A stretch of DNA of 64,000 nucleotides from Phragmites australis. Its lineage: Eukaryota > Streptophyta > Magnoliopsida > Poales > Poaceae. The position numbers and the translations under genes are program-made. The notes below the pieces were generated by a model. It was given only the letters and a program-made list of their open reading frames with translations, was not told where the DNA came from and made no database searches. Of the stretch, positions 22,975-34,160 are shown in pieces (the stretch's first letter is position 1; each line of letters starts with the position of its first letter). The stretch is from assembly GCF_958298935.1 (NCBI RefSeq), contig NC_084922.1, forward strand, positions 1,676,501 through 1,740,500. The letters are read 5' to 3'.

Positions 22975-23400
22975 AGAACTAATAGCAATGGAGGTTGGAA
23001 AAGAGATTTAGGGCACAAGGATAAAAAGAAAGATAAAATAAATTGTAGTTTGTTCGATAGGAGGTTGTCTCGACCATAGCCCTTTATATTTACATGGAGG
23101 GTTGGTCTTACTTCATTTTGAATCAGAATCTATCAAAAACACTTCCAAATCTAACTCTATCTCATTACAGATATCCCGATTTGACTCGGATCGGAAGTTC
23201 CGATCATGTCGAAATGTCCAAATTTTCCAATCATGTGGCTCTCAGGTTGGCAAAATAATTAATTGGATGTCCTGACTCAGACATCGGAAGTTCCGAATTT
23301 TTTCAACCACAAAGCTCTCGGTTTGAAAAAAAAATTAATCTGAGGTTCCGATCTCAACATCAGAACAAGTTCTGATATGTTGAAACTTCCAGCTTAAGAA
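22975..23400. repeat. Degenerate palindromic repeat (ATCGGAAGTTCCGA type)
   Basis: A palindrome recurs about every 80-95 bp: 'ggatcggaagttccgatc' (about 23189), 'catcggaagttccgaat' (about 23281) and 'catcagaacaagttctgata' (about 23360). Similar spacers containing 'gctctc(a/g)g(t/g)ttg...aattaat' separate them. The left part has 'ccctttatatttacatgg', resembling LTR promoter sequence. It is organised like the 17.0-17.5 kb array but differs in sequence. Confidence 0.55.
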
Positions 23401-25030
23401 TCTTTACAAAATGTCAATTTTGGTGATCACAACTGTCCCTCTAAAGAAACGAGACGGGATCTTGGTAGCGCGCCGGAGCACCACACGCAACGACGCGTTG
23501 GCGCCGGTAAAATCGTCGATCAGATCCATGTGAAGAGCTTGCGCGTAAACTTCCAACAGGGTTGCAAAGGGCAATGGGGCCTGCGCTTCTTTTGGCATCA
23601 GTGCCTCGACGCATCCGACTCATCTGCTACCCTGCGTGGTGCCAAGTTATGATGGCTCTCAGCAAGTGCCCCATCGTCAGGTACAGCGTTTAGCATGGCC
23701 CCGCCGGACGACAGCGCTGCAAGATGCGCATTTGTGGTTGTGGCTGGGGGACCTCCATGGCTGTCACGCATCCTTGTCACAGTGAGCAGGGGACGCTACC
23801 TTAACTCTCTCCACGACAAAGGAAACATCACGATGCCCATAGAAACCTGACGTGGCATCGCTCCATATGAATGATCTAGGAAGCTAGCCCCTGAAGCTTC
23901 ATTTCACTAGAGGAATTGAATGATTGTCTGTAAACCTTAGGTATGTACTCGTGACCAAGGATGGTCAATTCTACATACACAAAAGCCAGCAGTGTGACAA
24001 TGAATTGTAGACAAGCAGTGTGTCAATTCTACATACACATAAGCAAGCAGTGTGACAATGAATTGTAGACAAACAGTGTGTCAATTCTAGGGATATTTAC
24101 TCATTTGCTACCTTCAAGAAGTAGCAATTGCTGCTGTGAGACTGACATGCGAAACTCTCTAAGTTTATGCACGTGAGGTAGTATGGCAAATAAAATACCA
24201 CTAGAGGTCTCCGGTGGCAAATAAGCAAATGCCCCGTCAATTCTACGTACACATAAGTAAGCAGTGTGACACATACGTCCTTTCCGTCGTTCCAGCACCC
24301 AATTCCCTGGGCCGCTCGCTGGGAAGGCGCGCACCTGCTGCCCATCCGGCCTCCGCAAGCTAAGTCGTGTGGGCTCGTGGGTGCAGTCAGGTAAATCCAA
24401 TGTACCGTCCCAGCCCACAGACACTTGGGGCCTGGTGCCGGCCCGAGAACGCCACATCGGCGGCCCCGGTCGGCCGGCTTCCCCGCGGAAAGTCACATCA
24501 CGAAGGCCCAACGTGTCGATTCGATTGTGACCAGCCTCCCTGGGAGTCGTGGTGGTGCGGCGACGCACAAACACGGCACGGCGGCATGGGCGTGAAAACG
24601 ACACTCTCCAGGATTCTTCTACCCTGCAAAGCGTCAGCGTTAAGGATTGGAACTTTCACTGGTATCTCATACTTATACTCAGATTGTTCCTTCTTGTAAA
24701 GTATTGCTGCTCCCGGTCCTGCAAACACTACGATGCGTTTCCCTTGAGATTTCGATGCTCTTGTTTGTCGTCCAAGTTCTCGAGTTTGGTTCGCAAGTCA
24801 GCACAAGCAAATTTCGTTGACTCCTGATCCCGGAAGCTTCCTCGCCCCTTCGTAGATGCACTATAATCTACAGACAACCTACGTGACAGCGATGTCTCGT
24901 CAGCTGAAAGCTAGCGAACCCTTAACAAAATCTTCTGCTCCACCGGCTCATCAAATTAATCCACATCGCCTGATCCTGCACGAACGACCATTCTCGCGCC
25001 ACAAGCAACGGGCTTGGAATTCTTCTCGGT
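23401..25030. other. Intergenic region, no supported gene
   Basis: Apart from the tandem repeat at 23965-24092 no feature is supported. Open stretches at 23404-23780 and 24101-24604 (minus) have no recognisable domain. Confidence 0.5.
23965..24092. repeat. Tandem repeat, about 57-bp unit, with a distant third partial copy
   Basis: Units contain 'gtcaattctacatacaca', 'agcagtgtgacaatgaattg' and 'tagacaa(g/a)cagtgtg'. A partial copy lies at about 24235-24272. Each unit holds 'caattcta' and 'gaattgta', so single units can fold back. Confidence 0.75.
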
Positions 25031-25369
25031 GGAAAATGCAAAAACCCCCACCCCAAAGTTAGTTTGATTTTGAGATTCCCATAAAAGTTATTTTGTTACA
25101 AAACCTCCTAAAAGACAATCTGATTTTGAGATTCTTTTTTTATTTTATATATACACACGATAGTACTATTCTATACTTAGATCCTTATAATAACTATTCT
25201 ACATCCCACCCCGTCTCGCTCACCCACCCAGAACAAGTCGTTGACCCAGCTCCCAGCGTGCGCCACGCACTCACGCCACGTGCCTCGCCTCCTGCGCTCG
25301 CACCTGCCTACGCACACCACATGCCCCCGCCTTGCGCCGCCACGTGCCCTTCGCCCCGCATGCTACTAC

Positions 25370-25950
25370 TGAAAAATAATACTAATATTACTGAACAAAC
25401 TATTGATACTATTGATAACTACTGACATAAATTACTAGCAACTACTGAAAAACTAGTGACTAAAACTACTGACACTACTAAATAAAACTACTGACACTAC
25501 TAGCAACCACTGACAACTACAGACACTTCTGATACACTACTAAACAATTTTATTGTGACTTAGAACTACTGAATATTGAACTACTGACACTACTGAATAT
25601 TCTTTTATGATTTAAAACTGTTGAACAGCTACTGACATAACTATTAAACAAAACTACTGATAACTACTGAAGCATCCGAATCATAGTAAATTTCTACTCA
25701 AATTCGAGTTATAGTAAATTTTCACACTATCCAACTCATACCAAAATTATTGAAAAATCCGAGTTACAGTAAATTCTCATACACCTGACAACTATTAAAG
25801 TATTCGAGTCATATTAAATTTTCACACTTGTACTTGAAAGCATCCAATCCATAGCAAAATTACTAAAGAATTATTGAGTATTACTGAATCATAGCTACTC
25901 AACAACTATTGAAGAATTACTGGATGACAGCTACTAAATAACTACTGAGC
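25370..25950. repeat. Degenerate CTACTGA-rich tandem array
   Basis: Variants of 'ctactga(c/a)', 'aactactgacactact' and 'aactattga' recur many times with short spacers. No coding sequence; it forms the middle of the MULE. Confidence 0.7.
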
Positions 25951-26590
25951 AGGCAGTACAGGACGAGCGATGGTGACAGGCGGGGCCGAGCGAGCTAGGC
26001 GGCCACGTGACGCGCGTGAGTTCAGCTGGCGCGACGGGCGCACGACTAGGCTAACCCGGGGTGTAAAATGCTAGAATAGTATTATACACCTAGAGTATAC
26101 AATAGCACTTATATATGCACACACGTATATAGGTTTGCACACTATTTCTTCCACTATTTCCATATTTATATCCTTAATTATTAATTATCAAAATCTCATT
26201 AGTTATCCTCCAACTCTGTTGAAATGAAGGCGATTAGATTATACACAATCAAGGATCCGACTATACTAGAACTCATCTAATCGGGAATGGTTCAAGGCAA
26301 AAGATATTCTTTCTAGTTAGGAATCTTCTCTAACTAAATAAAACCTTTTTTGGTAAAAAAACGTTCTCCAACTGAGTTCTACTTGTAGAGGCCTATCTAG
26401 TCGAAAATTACATCGCAAAAGCTGAAATGTTACTTTCTCATTTTCTATGTTATCAGAGAATATCAAAATAAATATGCCTGAGGAGAGTTGAAGTAATCAT
26501 GTTGTCTATAAAATCAACTTCGAAGTTTGAAACTTGTTGATGTACGATGCATTTTGGAGGCAATAAGATTCATGAGTGTGCAAAACCTAT

Positions 26591-26593
26591 ATC

Positions 26594-26639
<46 letters not shown>
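26591..26639. repeat. (TA)n microsatellite
   Basis: An uninterrupted AT dinucleotide run follows 'tatgtatatg'. Confidence 0.9.
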
Positions 26640-26641
<2 letters not shown>

Positions 26642-27260
26642 AATAGCACTATCTTATATAATTCCTAACTAGGTAGATCGCAATATATATAATTATAAAA
26701 AATGCAAAAAGAGGAATCTCAAACTTATATAAATGGGGGAAAATGCAAAAAAGGAATATCAAGATCAAACTGACTTTTAGGGGGAGGAGGATTTTGCGAC
26801 AAAACAATTTACAGGGGAAACTCAAAATTAGACTGACTTTGGAGGTTGCATTTTTTGGCAAGGGCTACCGGTGTGCACCCTGTCCACCCACGTTTGAGCG
26901 CTGCTCGACGCGCGTGCTCACTAGGTCTTTCCATAAATAGTTCTAGCACCTCTCCCGTGCCTGTTACCACAAGTGGTAGTGCAACATCTCCGTGAGTCTC
27001 TCATAGTGTGTATGCACGTATAGTTTATAGGTCTAACTTGCGCGAAGGGGTGTGAGTTTACACGTATGGTCAGTTATTGTATACGCGTTGATATGATCAC
27101 AAAGTCCGTCCCATGCAAAATAAGCTTGTAACGTGTCATACACTCTAAGCTGACTATTATTTCCTCTCTTCTTACTAAGTTCTTGATTACTATCTAGAAC
27201 CGAAAAAACTGCTTAAGCTTAGCGCGCGTAGAGAGGGCATAGTAACAGTACTCCGACTCC

Positions 27261-27938
27261 ATGTCGAGCCCCTCCATGGGGGGCGCCCCGCCGGCGTTCG
27301 ACGGCGACGCGAGTCCATTCACGCGGCAGCAGCAGAGATACAGCTTCAACGGAGGCATCCTGCTCACGGCCGTCATCATCCTCGCCATCCTCACCGTCGT
27401 CTTCGTCCTCATCCGGTTCCTCCTCTCCCAGTTCGTGGTGCGCGGCCGCGGGAGCCTGGCCGCCGGCGTCCGCCGGTCCATCAGCTCGTTCGGCAGGAGC
27501 GGCCGCCACGGGCTCGACGCCTCCGCGCTCGCTGCGCTGCCGGTCACGGCGTACCGCCGCAAGGACAACGACGGCGGGTCCACCAGCGGCGGCGGCGCCG
27601 CGGCAGCGTCGGGGACGACGGAGTGCGCGGTCTGCCTGTCGGAGCTCGCGGACGGCGAGAAGGTGCGCGCGCTGCCGAGCTGCGGGCACGTGTTCCACGT
27701 CGAGTGCGTCGACGAGTGGCTGCGCTCCAGGACCACGTGCCCGGTGTGCCGTGCCGAGGTGCAGCCCAAGGGGAGGGGCGGCGTGGAGGCGGTGGCGCAG
27801 CCGTCGGCTCCGGCGCCCCCGGCGTTGTTCGGTGTGGGGGGCACGTTGGTCGTGACCGTGGAAGGCGGCGTTGCGGAGACGAGAGACGCGCGCACGTCAG
27901 TGTTGGGTTCTGGTCAACCGGCCGGAGCTATGGGGTAG
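27261..27938 (+). CDS. ATL-family RING-H2 E3 ubiquitin ligase (ATL copy 1)
   Basis: Intronless, 225 residues. An N-terminal hydrophobic segment at about residues 33-57 ([20 protein letters not shown]) would anchor the protein in a membrane. GLD at 84-86, followed by ASALAALPV, is the ATL signature. The RING-H2 domain binds two zinc ions through C122, C125, C141, H143, H146, C149, C160 and C163, with the ATL spacing C-x2-C-x15-C-x1-H-x2-H-x2-C-x10-C-x2-C; the WL residues (153-154) are those that usually contact the E2. A Pro/Ala-rich tail of about 60 residues follows. ATL proteins transfer ubiquitin from an E2 to substrates and often act in defence or stress signalling; the substrate here is unknown. 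The ATG at 27261 is the only start upstream of the membrane segment that suits the family length. Confidence 0.93.
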   Translation: MSSPSMGGAPPAFDGDASPFTRQQQRYSFNGGILLTAVIILAILTVVFVLIRFLLSQFVVRGRGSLAAGVRRSISSFGRSGRHGLDASALAALPVTAYRRKDNDGGSTSGGGAAAASGTTECAVCLSELADGEKVRALPSCGHVFHVECVDEWLRSRTTCPVCRAEVQPKGRGGVEAVAQPSAPAPPALFGVGGTLVVTVEGGVAETRDARTSVLGSGQPAGAMG

Positions 27939-28983
27939 GTCGGCAGATGTGACATCGGCACATTTCGACTGTTTCTTATGGACAGCACTAGGGAATCAGT
28001 ATATAATACATGTAATTAAGTTGTATATTACTCTACTTTTTTTTAGAAAAAGTTGTGTATTACTTCGTCTCGTGTGGAGATGATACCTTGATTTTGAGTA
28101 GGTACGGTGAACTTTGTGATCACTGGTTTTATGAACTAAAATTGGCTTTAGGCTTGCTCCCCAGAAAGAGAATAAAAGCAAGAATCTTTGTTGTACAATT
28201 TATACTCCTTTTGACGAAGACTGTATATATATGTAGGTGCATATTCAGTTAAGAGTCTGTTTGTTTTAGATTTTGATTTTAATTGGTCGATTCATCCACA
28301 TGGGCTCTACAATCTTGTCCATTCTACATCAGGCCAGGGCACTAGTGGTGTCTGTGTAGGCTATATGTCACTAAAGAAATTGAAGATGTGTTTCTGTGTA
28401 GAATTGCATCATAATATTTAATTGATGATTTCCATTGTTATTTATTTAATCTGTGATCGTTGTATTGAATAAAAAAATATATTGTTATGGGAGTTAAATT
28501 AACATGATGATGCCTCTTCATCACATAAATGTTCCCATTCTCAATAAAAATTCAACTGCAACTTCAAATATATCTAAAATCTTTCGTGCTTGCATTTCCG
28601 CAGCAGTATAATGTTTTCTATAAACTCTATATCGCAAGTCAAAACTATATGCACACCACCACACTTTACTGTATTTCTCTGAGAACTTTACTGCATTTGT
28701 TTATATCCAAGTGGTCAGCGACCCAAAACATTTTCAGGTCCTCCTTGCGAAAAAGAAATAGCATTAGCGCCACGGAAGCGAGGGAAAAAATGCAAGAGCT
28801 AAAAAGGTTAATATTCTTCTTGTAGTTAACATTTGTTTGTACATAGCTATCTTGAATGTGTAAAGGCTCCTTTTAGAACACAGAAATCTCGCAGGAATTA
28901 GCCTACAGAAGTCAGGCAGTGTGCATTGTGCAGCGCGCTAAACACCGGTGCCAACGGCCAAGGTTGCTCACGACCTCGCCATC
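27939..28983. other. Intergenic region between ATL copies 1 and 2
   Basis: AT-rich, with no recognised gene or repeat boundary. Confidence 0.5.
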
Positions 28984-29574
28984 ATGTCCTCAAACAGCAC
29001 GGCCTCGCCGGGAGCCGTCACCCCGTGCTGCAGCGCCACGATGCTGCTCGCGGTAGTCGCCATGTACGTCACCTTCAGCTTTCTCGTCGTCGTTGCCTTC
29101 CTCTTCCTGTGCTTCCTCCTGCAGCGCCGGCGCTGGCGCCAAAGTGCAAGGCTCCTGCAGGAGGAGCAGCCGCGGCCCAATCTCGGACTCGACGCCGCCG
29201 CCATCGCTCTGCTCCCGTCCTTCCCGTACTGGCGACCCATCGCCGACGCCGAGTGCTCGACCTTAGCACTGGTCGAGTGCGTGGTTTGCCTCAACGTCCT
29301 CGACGAAGGGCAGATGGCGAGGCAGCTCCCGGGGTGCAAGCACGTGTTCCACCAGGAGTGCATCGACGTGTGGCTTGCGTCGCGCGCGTCGTGCCCGGTG
29401 TGCCGCGCGACGATCGATCCGGCGCGGGGCGAGGGGAGGGCCGCAGCGTCGACGTCGGCGTATGTCGTGCCGGTTGAGACGTCGGAAGATGAGATAATGA
29501 CTTCATCGTCGACGAGAGGGGAGACCGACAGAGCCCTGTGGACGCGGCCGGAGGCCAGAAGCGGCTTGGTGTGA
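28984..29574 (+). CDS. ATL-family RING-H2 E3 ubiquitin ligase (ATL copy 2)
   Basis: Intronless, 196 residues from the ATG at 28984; upstream in-frame codons back to 28948 hold no ATG. The membrane segment is at about residues 18-47 (MLLAVVAMYVTFSFLVVVAF). GLD at 68-70 is followed by AAAIALLPSFPY. The RING-H2 ligands are C99, C102, C118, H120, H123, C126, C137 and C140, with W130-L131 as expected. The tail is short and Ser/Thr-rich with an acidic patch (SEDE). The coding sequence is strongly GC-rich, as in the neighbouring copies. The role is as for other ATLs, a membrane-anchored E3 ligase, with the substrate unknown. It lies 1.05 kb downstream of copy 1 in the same orientation. Confidence 0.92.
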   Translation: MSSNSTASPGAVTPCCSATMLLAVVAMYVTFSFLVVVAFLFLCFLLQRRRWRQSARLLQEEQPRPNLGLDAAAIALLPSFPYWRPIADAECSTLALVECVVCLNVLDEGQMARQLPGCKHVFHQECIDVWLASRASCPVCRATIDPARGEGRAAASTSAYVVPVETSEDEIMTSSSTRGETDRALWTRPEARSGLV

Positions 29575-30246
29575 CGGCGCACGGTCGGCGTCATGCAGAG
29601 TTGGGTGGCAATCATTTTTTTTTAACAGTAAGACTCATGAGGCCGGGGACTCAAACTCCCCGACCGGTTCGATCCCTCTCTGGAACTTTGTCACCAGGCT
29701 GTAAGTCCGATAGCGTGGTGGTGGTTTGCTAGCTCATACTACCATATGATCTGCTTCGGGATCATCAAGATTGCAAGCAACTAGAAGCCCAATTGTCGCT
29801 CAAGATAGCAACATTTGCAGTTCATCGTCCTTGAATGTTCCATTTCGTTTTAACCCTTTTTCGGTCCTTTCCCACTCGCAAATAAAGAATGCGCGGTATA
29901 TATCTGTAAGGTATACATAGTTGGTATATGAACACATGGCAAAAGTTACAACGACTCCCGAGGAAAACATGCCGAATTACACAATGAAGTACACCGCAGT
30001 CTAATTCTGTCAAGGATCTGCATCTACCAAAATAACCTCGCCTCAATTCTCCCCGCAGGTTGCTCCCATCACCACAAACTAAAACCCCAAACAAAGGAAC
30101 CCACATACCTATTTATCACAAGCCCTCGCGCGCCTTGATTGTGTCCCCTCGATTGCCAAGCAAATGCGTACCAAAACTGCAGATCTCCTCCATGTTTCTA
30201 CCATACCGACTAACCACAACCACCTCTTGTTGGAGTCAATCCTGCA
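29575..30246. other. Intergenic region between ATL copies 2 and 3
   Basis: No gene seen. A 'ccggttcgatccc' string at about 29660 resembles a tRNA B box, but there is no tRNA fold around it. Confidence 0.5.
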
Positions 30247-30840
30247 ATGTCCAATGAGATGCATGGGCAGACCACCGGCTGCCTCCCCGTCGACCAGTCC
30301 TGCTTCGCGCTCTCCCTGTTGTCCAACTCGTACCGCAACAACCCGCACGCCTGCTGCTCCACCACCTCCTACCTCGAGGCGCTCGGCATCTCCTTCGCGT
30401 CCCTGCTCGTCATCCTCTTCGTCCTCTGCATCATCCGCTGCTACCTCATTCAGCGGACCGGGAACCGGGTCACCGATGACGCCGCGACGCCCAAGAAGCG
30501 GTCCGCGGGGCTCGACGAGGTCGCCATCGCCGCGCTTCCCAAGTTCGAGTACTAAGGCACAGGCGACGAGGGCGACCGGTGGGAGTGTGCGATATGCCTC
30601 TGCCCCATGGCTGACGGTGAGGTGGCCAGGCAGCTGCCCCGATGCATGCACCTCTTCCACGGGGGGTGCGTTGACATGTGGCTCACGAAGCACACGACGT
30701 GCCCCGTGTGCCGGGCCGAGGTGATCAAGCCGACGAACGATGGCAAGTGCGCGGAGAATCCGACCGCCGAGGATGGGCCGGAGACGGAGCGGGAACCGGC
30801 GTTGTTGGAGAACGGTGAGAGGGACTTGGAGGCGCAGTAG
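30247..30840 (+). pseudogene. ATL-family RING-H2 gene split by an in-frame TAA (ATL copy 3)
   Basis: One frame of 198 codons with a single stop at codon 103 (TAA, 30553-30555). The first part (102 residues) has the membrane segment at about 43-68 (LEALGISFASLLVILFVLCI), the AGLDEVAIAALPKFEY signature (GLD 88-90), then the stop. After it the frame is fully open to 30840 and holds a complete RING-H2: C114, C117, C133, H135, H138, C141, C152 and C155 with normal ATL spacing, and W145-L146. The truncated product would keep the anchor and lose the catalytic domain. Everything else is intact, so the stop looks recent, or is a sequencing error or rare readthrough. Splicing around it is unlikely: the only nearby GT...AG pair would give an intron of about 50 nt, and ATL genes are normally intronless. 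Confidence 0.88.
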
Positions 30841-31666
30841 CAACGTGACAAGCGCGCCAACGGGTGTAAATTATGTGTAGACAAGGTGCCTCATTAGGGA
30901 GATGATTTTTGAACCGTTTGATTGCACGGCCCCTATTTTTTTGAAAAAGAAAAACGAAGAAAAAGATGATCGTTTGAATTTGGTACGGGCACTTGATTTA
31001 GCTTAAAAACTAGCATTGCCTATATAGGACCAACTCAAAATTTGATGGTTTTCAGTAAATTTTGAACCGTAAGGTCAAATCTCACCCAGTCACCCTCTAT
31101 CCTGACACTATTTCACATCCCTCACATTTCCACCCCACCCTAAAGTTAGAGTCAGGGGAGGAGCAAGAAACTAATCGTGCATAGACCGAGCTAGATTGAT
31201 ATAATCTTGGCAATGCCTTTTGTATTTTGAAAACTTTTATACTCAAAAACTATATAGGGCCTACTCTAATTTTAAGGTTAGGAATTAGGACCTAATGAAC
31301 CCAAAATTGTAAAATGAGTTGTAGGGACGCATGTGCCATAATTTAGGAGCAAATCAAACGGTAAGACGATAAAGCTGAAAATCTCAAAATGGGTTCGGGC
31401 TGGAACTTTTTTTTTTTTGGCTGCCAACTTGATGCCAAGCCCGGATCATAGCAGTCACGGGCCTGCCCGTGCAGGATAAAATCGAACCAGGCCCATGCTG
31501 GGTTCGGGCCATTTTCGTGCAGGGCTTTTTTTCTCAGGTCTAGCTGCGAGCTTTCTGGGCTGGTGGGTGCTACCGTGGGAGTGGCTACGGGCTGGGTCAA
31601 TCTGGTGAGGGAGTTTACACTTCACACTACAAAAACTTGTTTGGTGTTGGCCTTGGTCGCCATTAA
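30841..31666. other. Intergenic region with possible decayed MITE
   Basis: 'aaccgtttgatt' at about 30911 and its reverse, 'aatcaaacggt', at about 31353 bracket AT-rich sequence of about 450 bp with inner matching pieces ('tatataggaccaactc', 'atatagggcctactct'). This may be an old fold-back element, but the boundaries are not convincing. 'cactacaaaaacttgtttgg' at 31626 resembles a CACTA end without a clear partner. Confidence 0.35.
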
Positions 31667-32157
31667 AGACGTCTAAATGGGCGGTGTCTATTGGACCGGG
31701 TCGAGGCACGGTACTGTAGGCACGGTCCAGGCACGGCACGGCCCGATTATCGACGGGCCGGGTCGGCACGGCATGACGCCACGGGCCGTGCCTGGGCCGA
31801 GCGCGCGGCACGACGGGCCGGCACGGCACGGCCCGGCACGGTCCGGCCCGGCACTATTTTCTATTTTTTTTAGCTATTTTTTATATTTTTATCTATTTTC
31901 TATATATTTTTAATGTATTTTTTATTTTTTAATATTTTTTATCTATTTCGGCCCGTCGAGCCGATCGGGCCGTCAGGCCGAAATCATGCCCGGACCGGCC
32001 CGGCCCGGCTCGGCACGGTCACCGACGGGCCATGCCGTGGGCCGAGGGGAAGGCACGCGGGCCGGCACGGCACGACCCGTTACGGTAGATGGACCGTGCC
32101 GAGTCGGGCCCGTGCCGGGCCGGCACGAACGGCCCATTTGGCCATGTTTAGTCGTCA
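31667..32157. mobile_element. GC-rich fold-back element with GGCACGGC motifs
   Basis: Two GC-rich arms packed with 'ggcacggc', 'gggccg' and 'gccgtgcc' (31680-31855 and 31940-32145) flank an AT-rich centre of about 85 bp (tattttttat repeats). The outer ends are inverted: 'gacgtctaaatgggcgg' at the left and, reversed, 'gacgactaaacatggccaaatgggcc' at the right. It is non-autonomous and no coding sequence is seen. The superfamily is uncertain; hAT is possible. Confidence 0.6.
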
Positions 32158-32210
32158 TCATTTCCCGTAGATTTTTTTAAATAATATTATTTTAATGAAA
32201 AATTGCATAA

Positions 32211-33535
32211 ATATTACCTAGAATTGGCTAATTGCAAAGATACGTGCCAGTTGGAAAGCCGACTAGGGTGTTATCGGCACTCTATATATTGACTAGCATA
32301 TGTGGCACCAACGTGGAGGCAGGCAGTGTGCCTGTCGGCGTCGACAAAGCCTGTCGCACTACCAATTGCCGACATATCCATTTCTTCTAGACTTGGCAGC
32401 CAAACTTCCTTGTCGGGGGTTAGAAGACCAACAAGCATGTCAGCTAATCCAGATCCGAGAGGCTTGTCAGCTAATCACCTGTCAACTTGCAAACTACTGC
32501 TATGACGAACTAACTTGTAAAAGATTATGTAACCATCCAAATAATTCAGCCCGCTGCATCTCTTCCAGAGCACTCAAGCTTGTATCCACATACTAAAAAT
32601 TGCTCTCAAGTCTATCCCGCTGTCACAATACATAATATAGCTATGATTATAAAAAAAACTCTAAAATCCACTACTGCTAGCATCCTTGATCCAACAACAT
32701 ACTTATTTGTATCAGCTAAATTAACAATAATGAGAAACTATACAAAGATTATGAATTTTAATAAAATCATACAATAATGAGGCCTCCTTCATTATTACCT
32801 TGATTTACTATTTGTATATACAATTCTAATAAAATCGTACACTACTTACAATCTCATACATGTGCTAAACTACTAAAACCTAGCCTAATAAAATCCCAAA
32901 TATACTCTAATTACAATCTTGTACAAAGCGCTACTTCTAGTCTTAATCTATTAAACTAAAAACCCTGAATAGCGCCTAAATCAACCTTCTAGGTTAAATG
33001 TATTAAGCCTACCCTAATCTACCTTCTATTTCTAATGCATTTAACCTAATTTCTATTTCTAATCAAAATACTCTAATTCATAAAAAATAGAGTATATTGA
33101 AGGTAAAAAATTACCTTCACTACATGTCGTCGCCGGCCTCTTTGCCTGGACGCGCCCACCCCCCCCCTCTCTCCTTGCCGCCCGCTCTCTCTCTCTCTCT
33201 CATCCTCCCTTAGTCACGTGCCGCTGCTCCCGATAAAGAAAAAGAGAATGAGAGAGAGGTGGCTGTGAAGGGGTATCTAAGGGCCTATCGGCACACGGAG
33301 AGCCAATAAGGACCTATCGGCTCTCCAAGAGCCAATAAGGACACGTGACCTCTTCTCGGTCGCGGAAGGGCTAAGAAGTGCTACGCACACGTTGACAACC
33401 TACGTGGCTCCGACAGGGTGTGCTGTCTACAACTTGTTGGCACACCGCGAGCCAACAAGAGCTAGTTAGCAATTCGACTGTCCATACCACCCTAATCGGC
33501 AATGAGAGTGCCAACTGACGAATACTCTTGTAATG
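32211..33535. mobile_element. Possible non-autonomous CACTA-like element
   Basis: Left 'ttacctagaattggctaatt' and right, reversed, 'cattacaagagtattcgtca' resemble mutated CACTACAAG ends. Subterminal pieces 'gtgccagttgg...ccgactagggtg' and, reversed, 'cgtcagttggcac...ccgattagggtgg' agree. 'gtcggc' and 'cctatcggc' repeats occur near both ends. No transposase is recognisable. A (CT)n tract lies at about 33184-33201. Confidence 0.45.
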
Positions 33536-34160
33536 AACCAATTTTGAGTAATGTTGTTGTAATTTTCTATGAAAATAATACTATTAATAAAAAATTCTTT
33601 CCTGTACATGCACTAGTTTTGCGAGGACAAGACAGCTGAGTCGAGATCGAGCTCATAGCTCGGTAGGAGCTTGTAGTTCGATGGTGAGGAGCCATTGTGC
33701 TCGCCTAACCCCACCTAAGTTCTAGCCTTAGGATTGATCCGAGTGTCGCATTGAAAATTTATTCTCCAAAAATAAATCTCTAGCCTTGTATATATGGAAC
33801 CACAATAGAACTGTGATGTGCCGTCGCCTATCTATGGAAGCCTATGTGACTTTGTTGATTTTCTTAGCGATACGTGGAGATGTTAATTAGTGTGCGTGTA
33901 TAATGTGTGATGTGTTGAGGATTAAAAAAAAGACTCTGAGTCCAAAACCACTGCAGCGGCGCTTGCTGAATGGGGCAAAACCGCGAGCCCCGGGAATCAG
34001 CAGCGCCCAAATCATGTGCGATTTCAGTTTGCCGCTGACCCAGTGCGCTGTCAGCTCATCAGCTTAATCTACTCTTCTACCCTTTTGCACACCCAGAGCA
34101 CGAGACGTGCCTAAGAACTTGCGAGTGCAAATTAACATCGCCTCCGGCCCTCCACGCGCA

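Larger units (their letters stand above)
25031..26858. mobile_element. 1.8-kb Mutator-like non-autonomous element
   Basis: The left arm starts GGAAAATGCAAAAACCCCC; the right arm reversed starts CCAAAAAATGCAACCTCC. Inverted similarity extends about 125 bp ('aaagt(t/c)agt(t/c)t(g/a)attttgag(a/t)tt', 'gttattttgttacaaaa'). The arms resemble those of the element at 8164-8994, so they form one TIR family. The interior has two GC-rich islands (about 25200-25360 and 25950-26060) around an AT-rich array of degenerate 'ctactga' repeats (about 25370-25950). The 9-bp flanks do not match. Confidence 0.65.

Noticed and set aside
27194..27895. Minus-strand ORFs opposite ATL genes (also 28968-29615, 34204-34690, 43515-44183)
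   Set aside because: Shadows of GC-rich RING-H2 coding sequence; no independent domain.
29655..29675. tRNA gene suggested by 'ccggttcgatccc'
   Set aside because: Only a B-box-like string; no acceptor stem, D arm or anticodon arm can be drawn around it.
30505..30566. Short intron that would remove the stop in ATL copy 3 (GT...TACTAAGGCACAG)
   Set aside because: It would be about 50 nt, below usual plant intron size, GC-rich, and would delete part of the conserved GLD region; ATL genes are normally intronless.
31626..31646. Second CACTA element starting CACTACAAAAACTTGTTTGG
   Set aside because: No inverted partner end was found nearby; may be a broken end.
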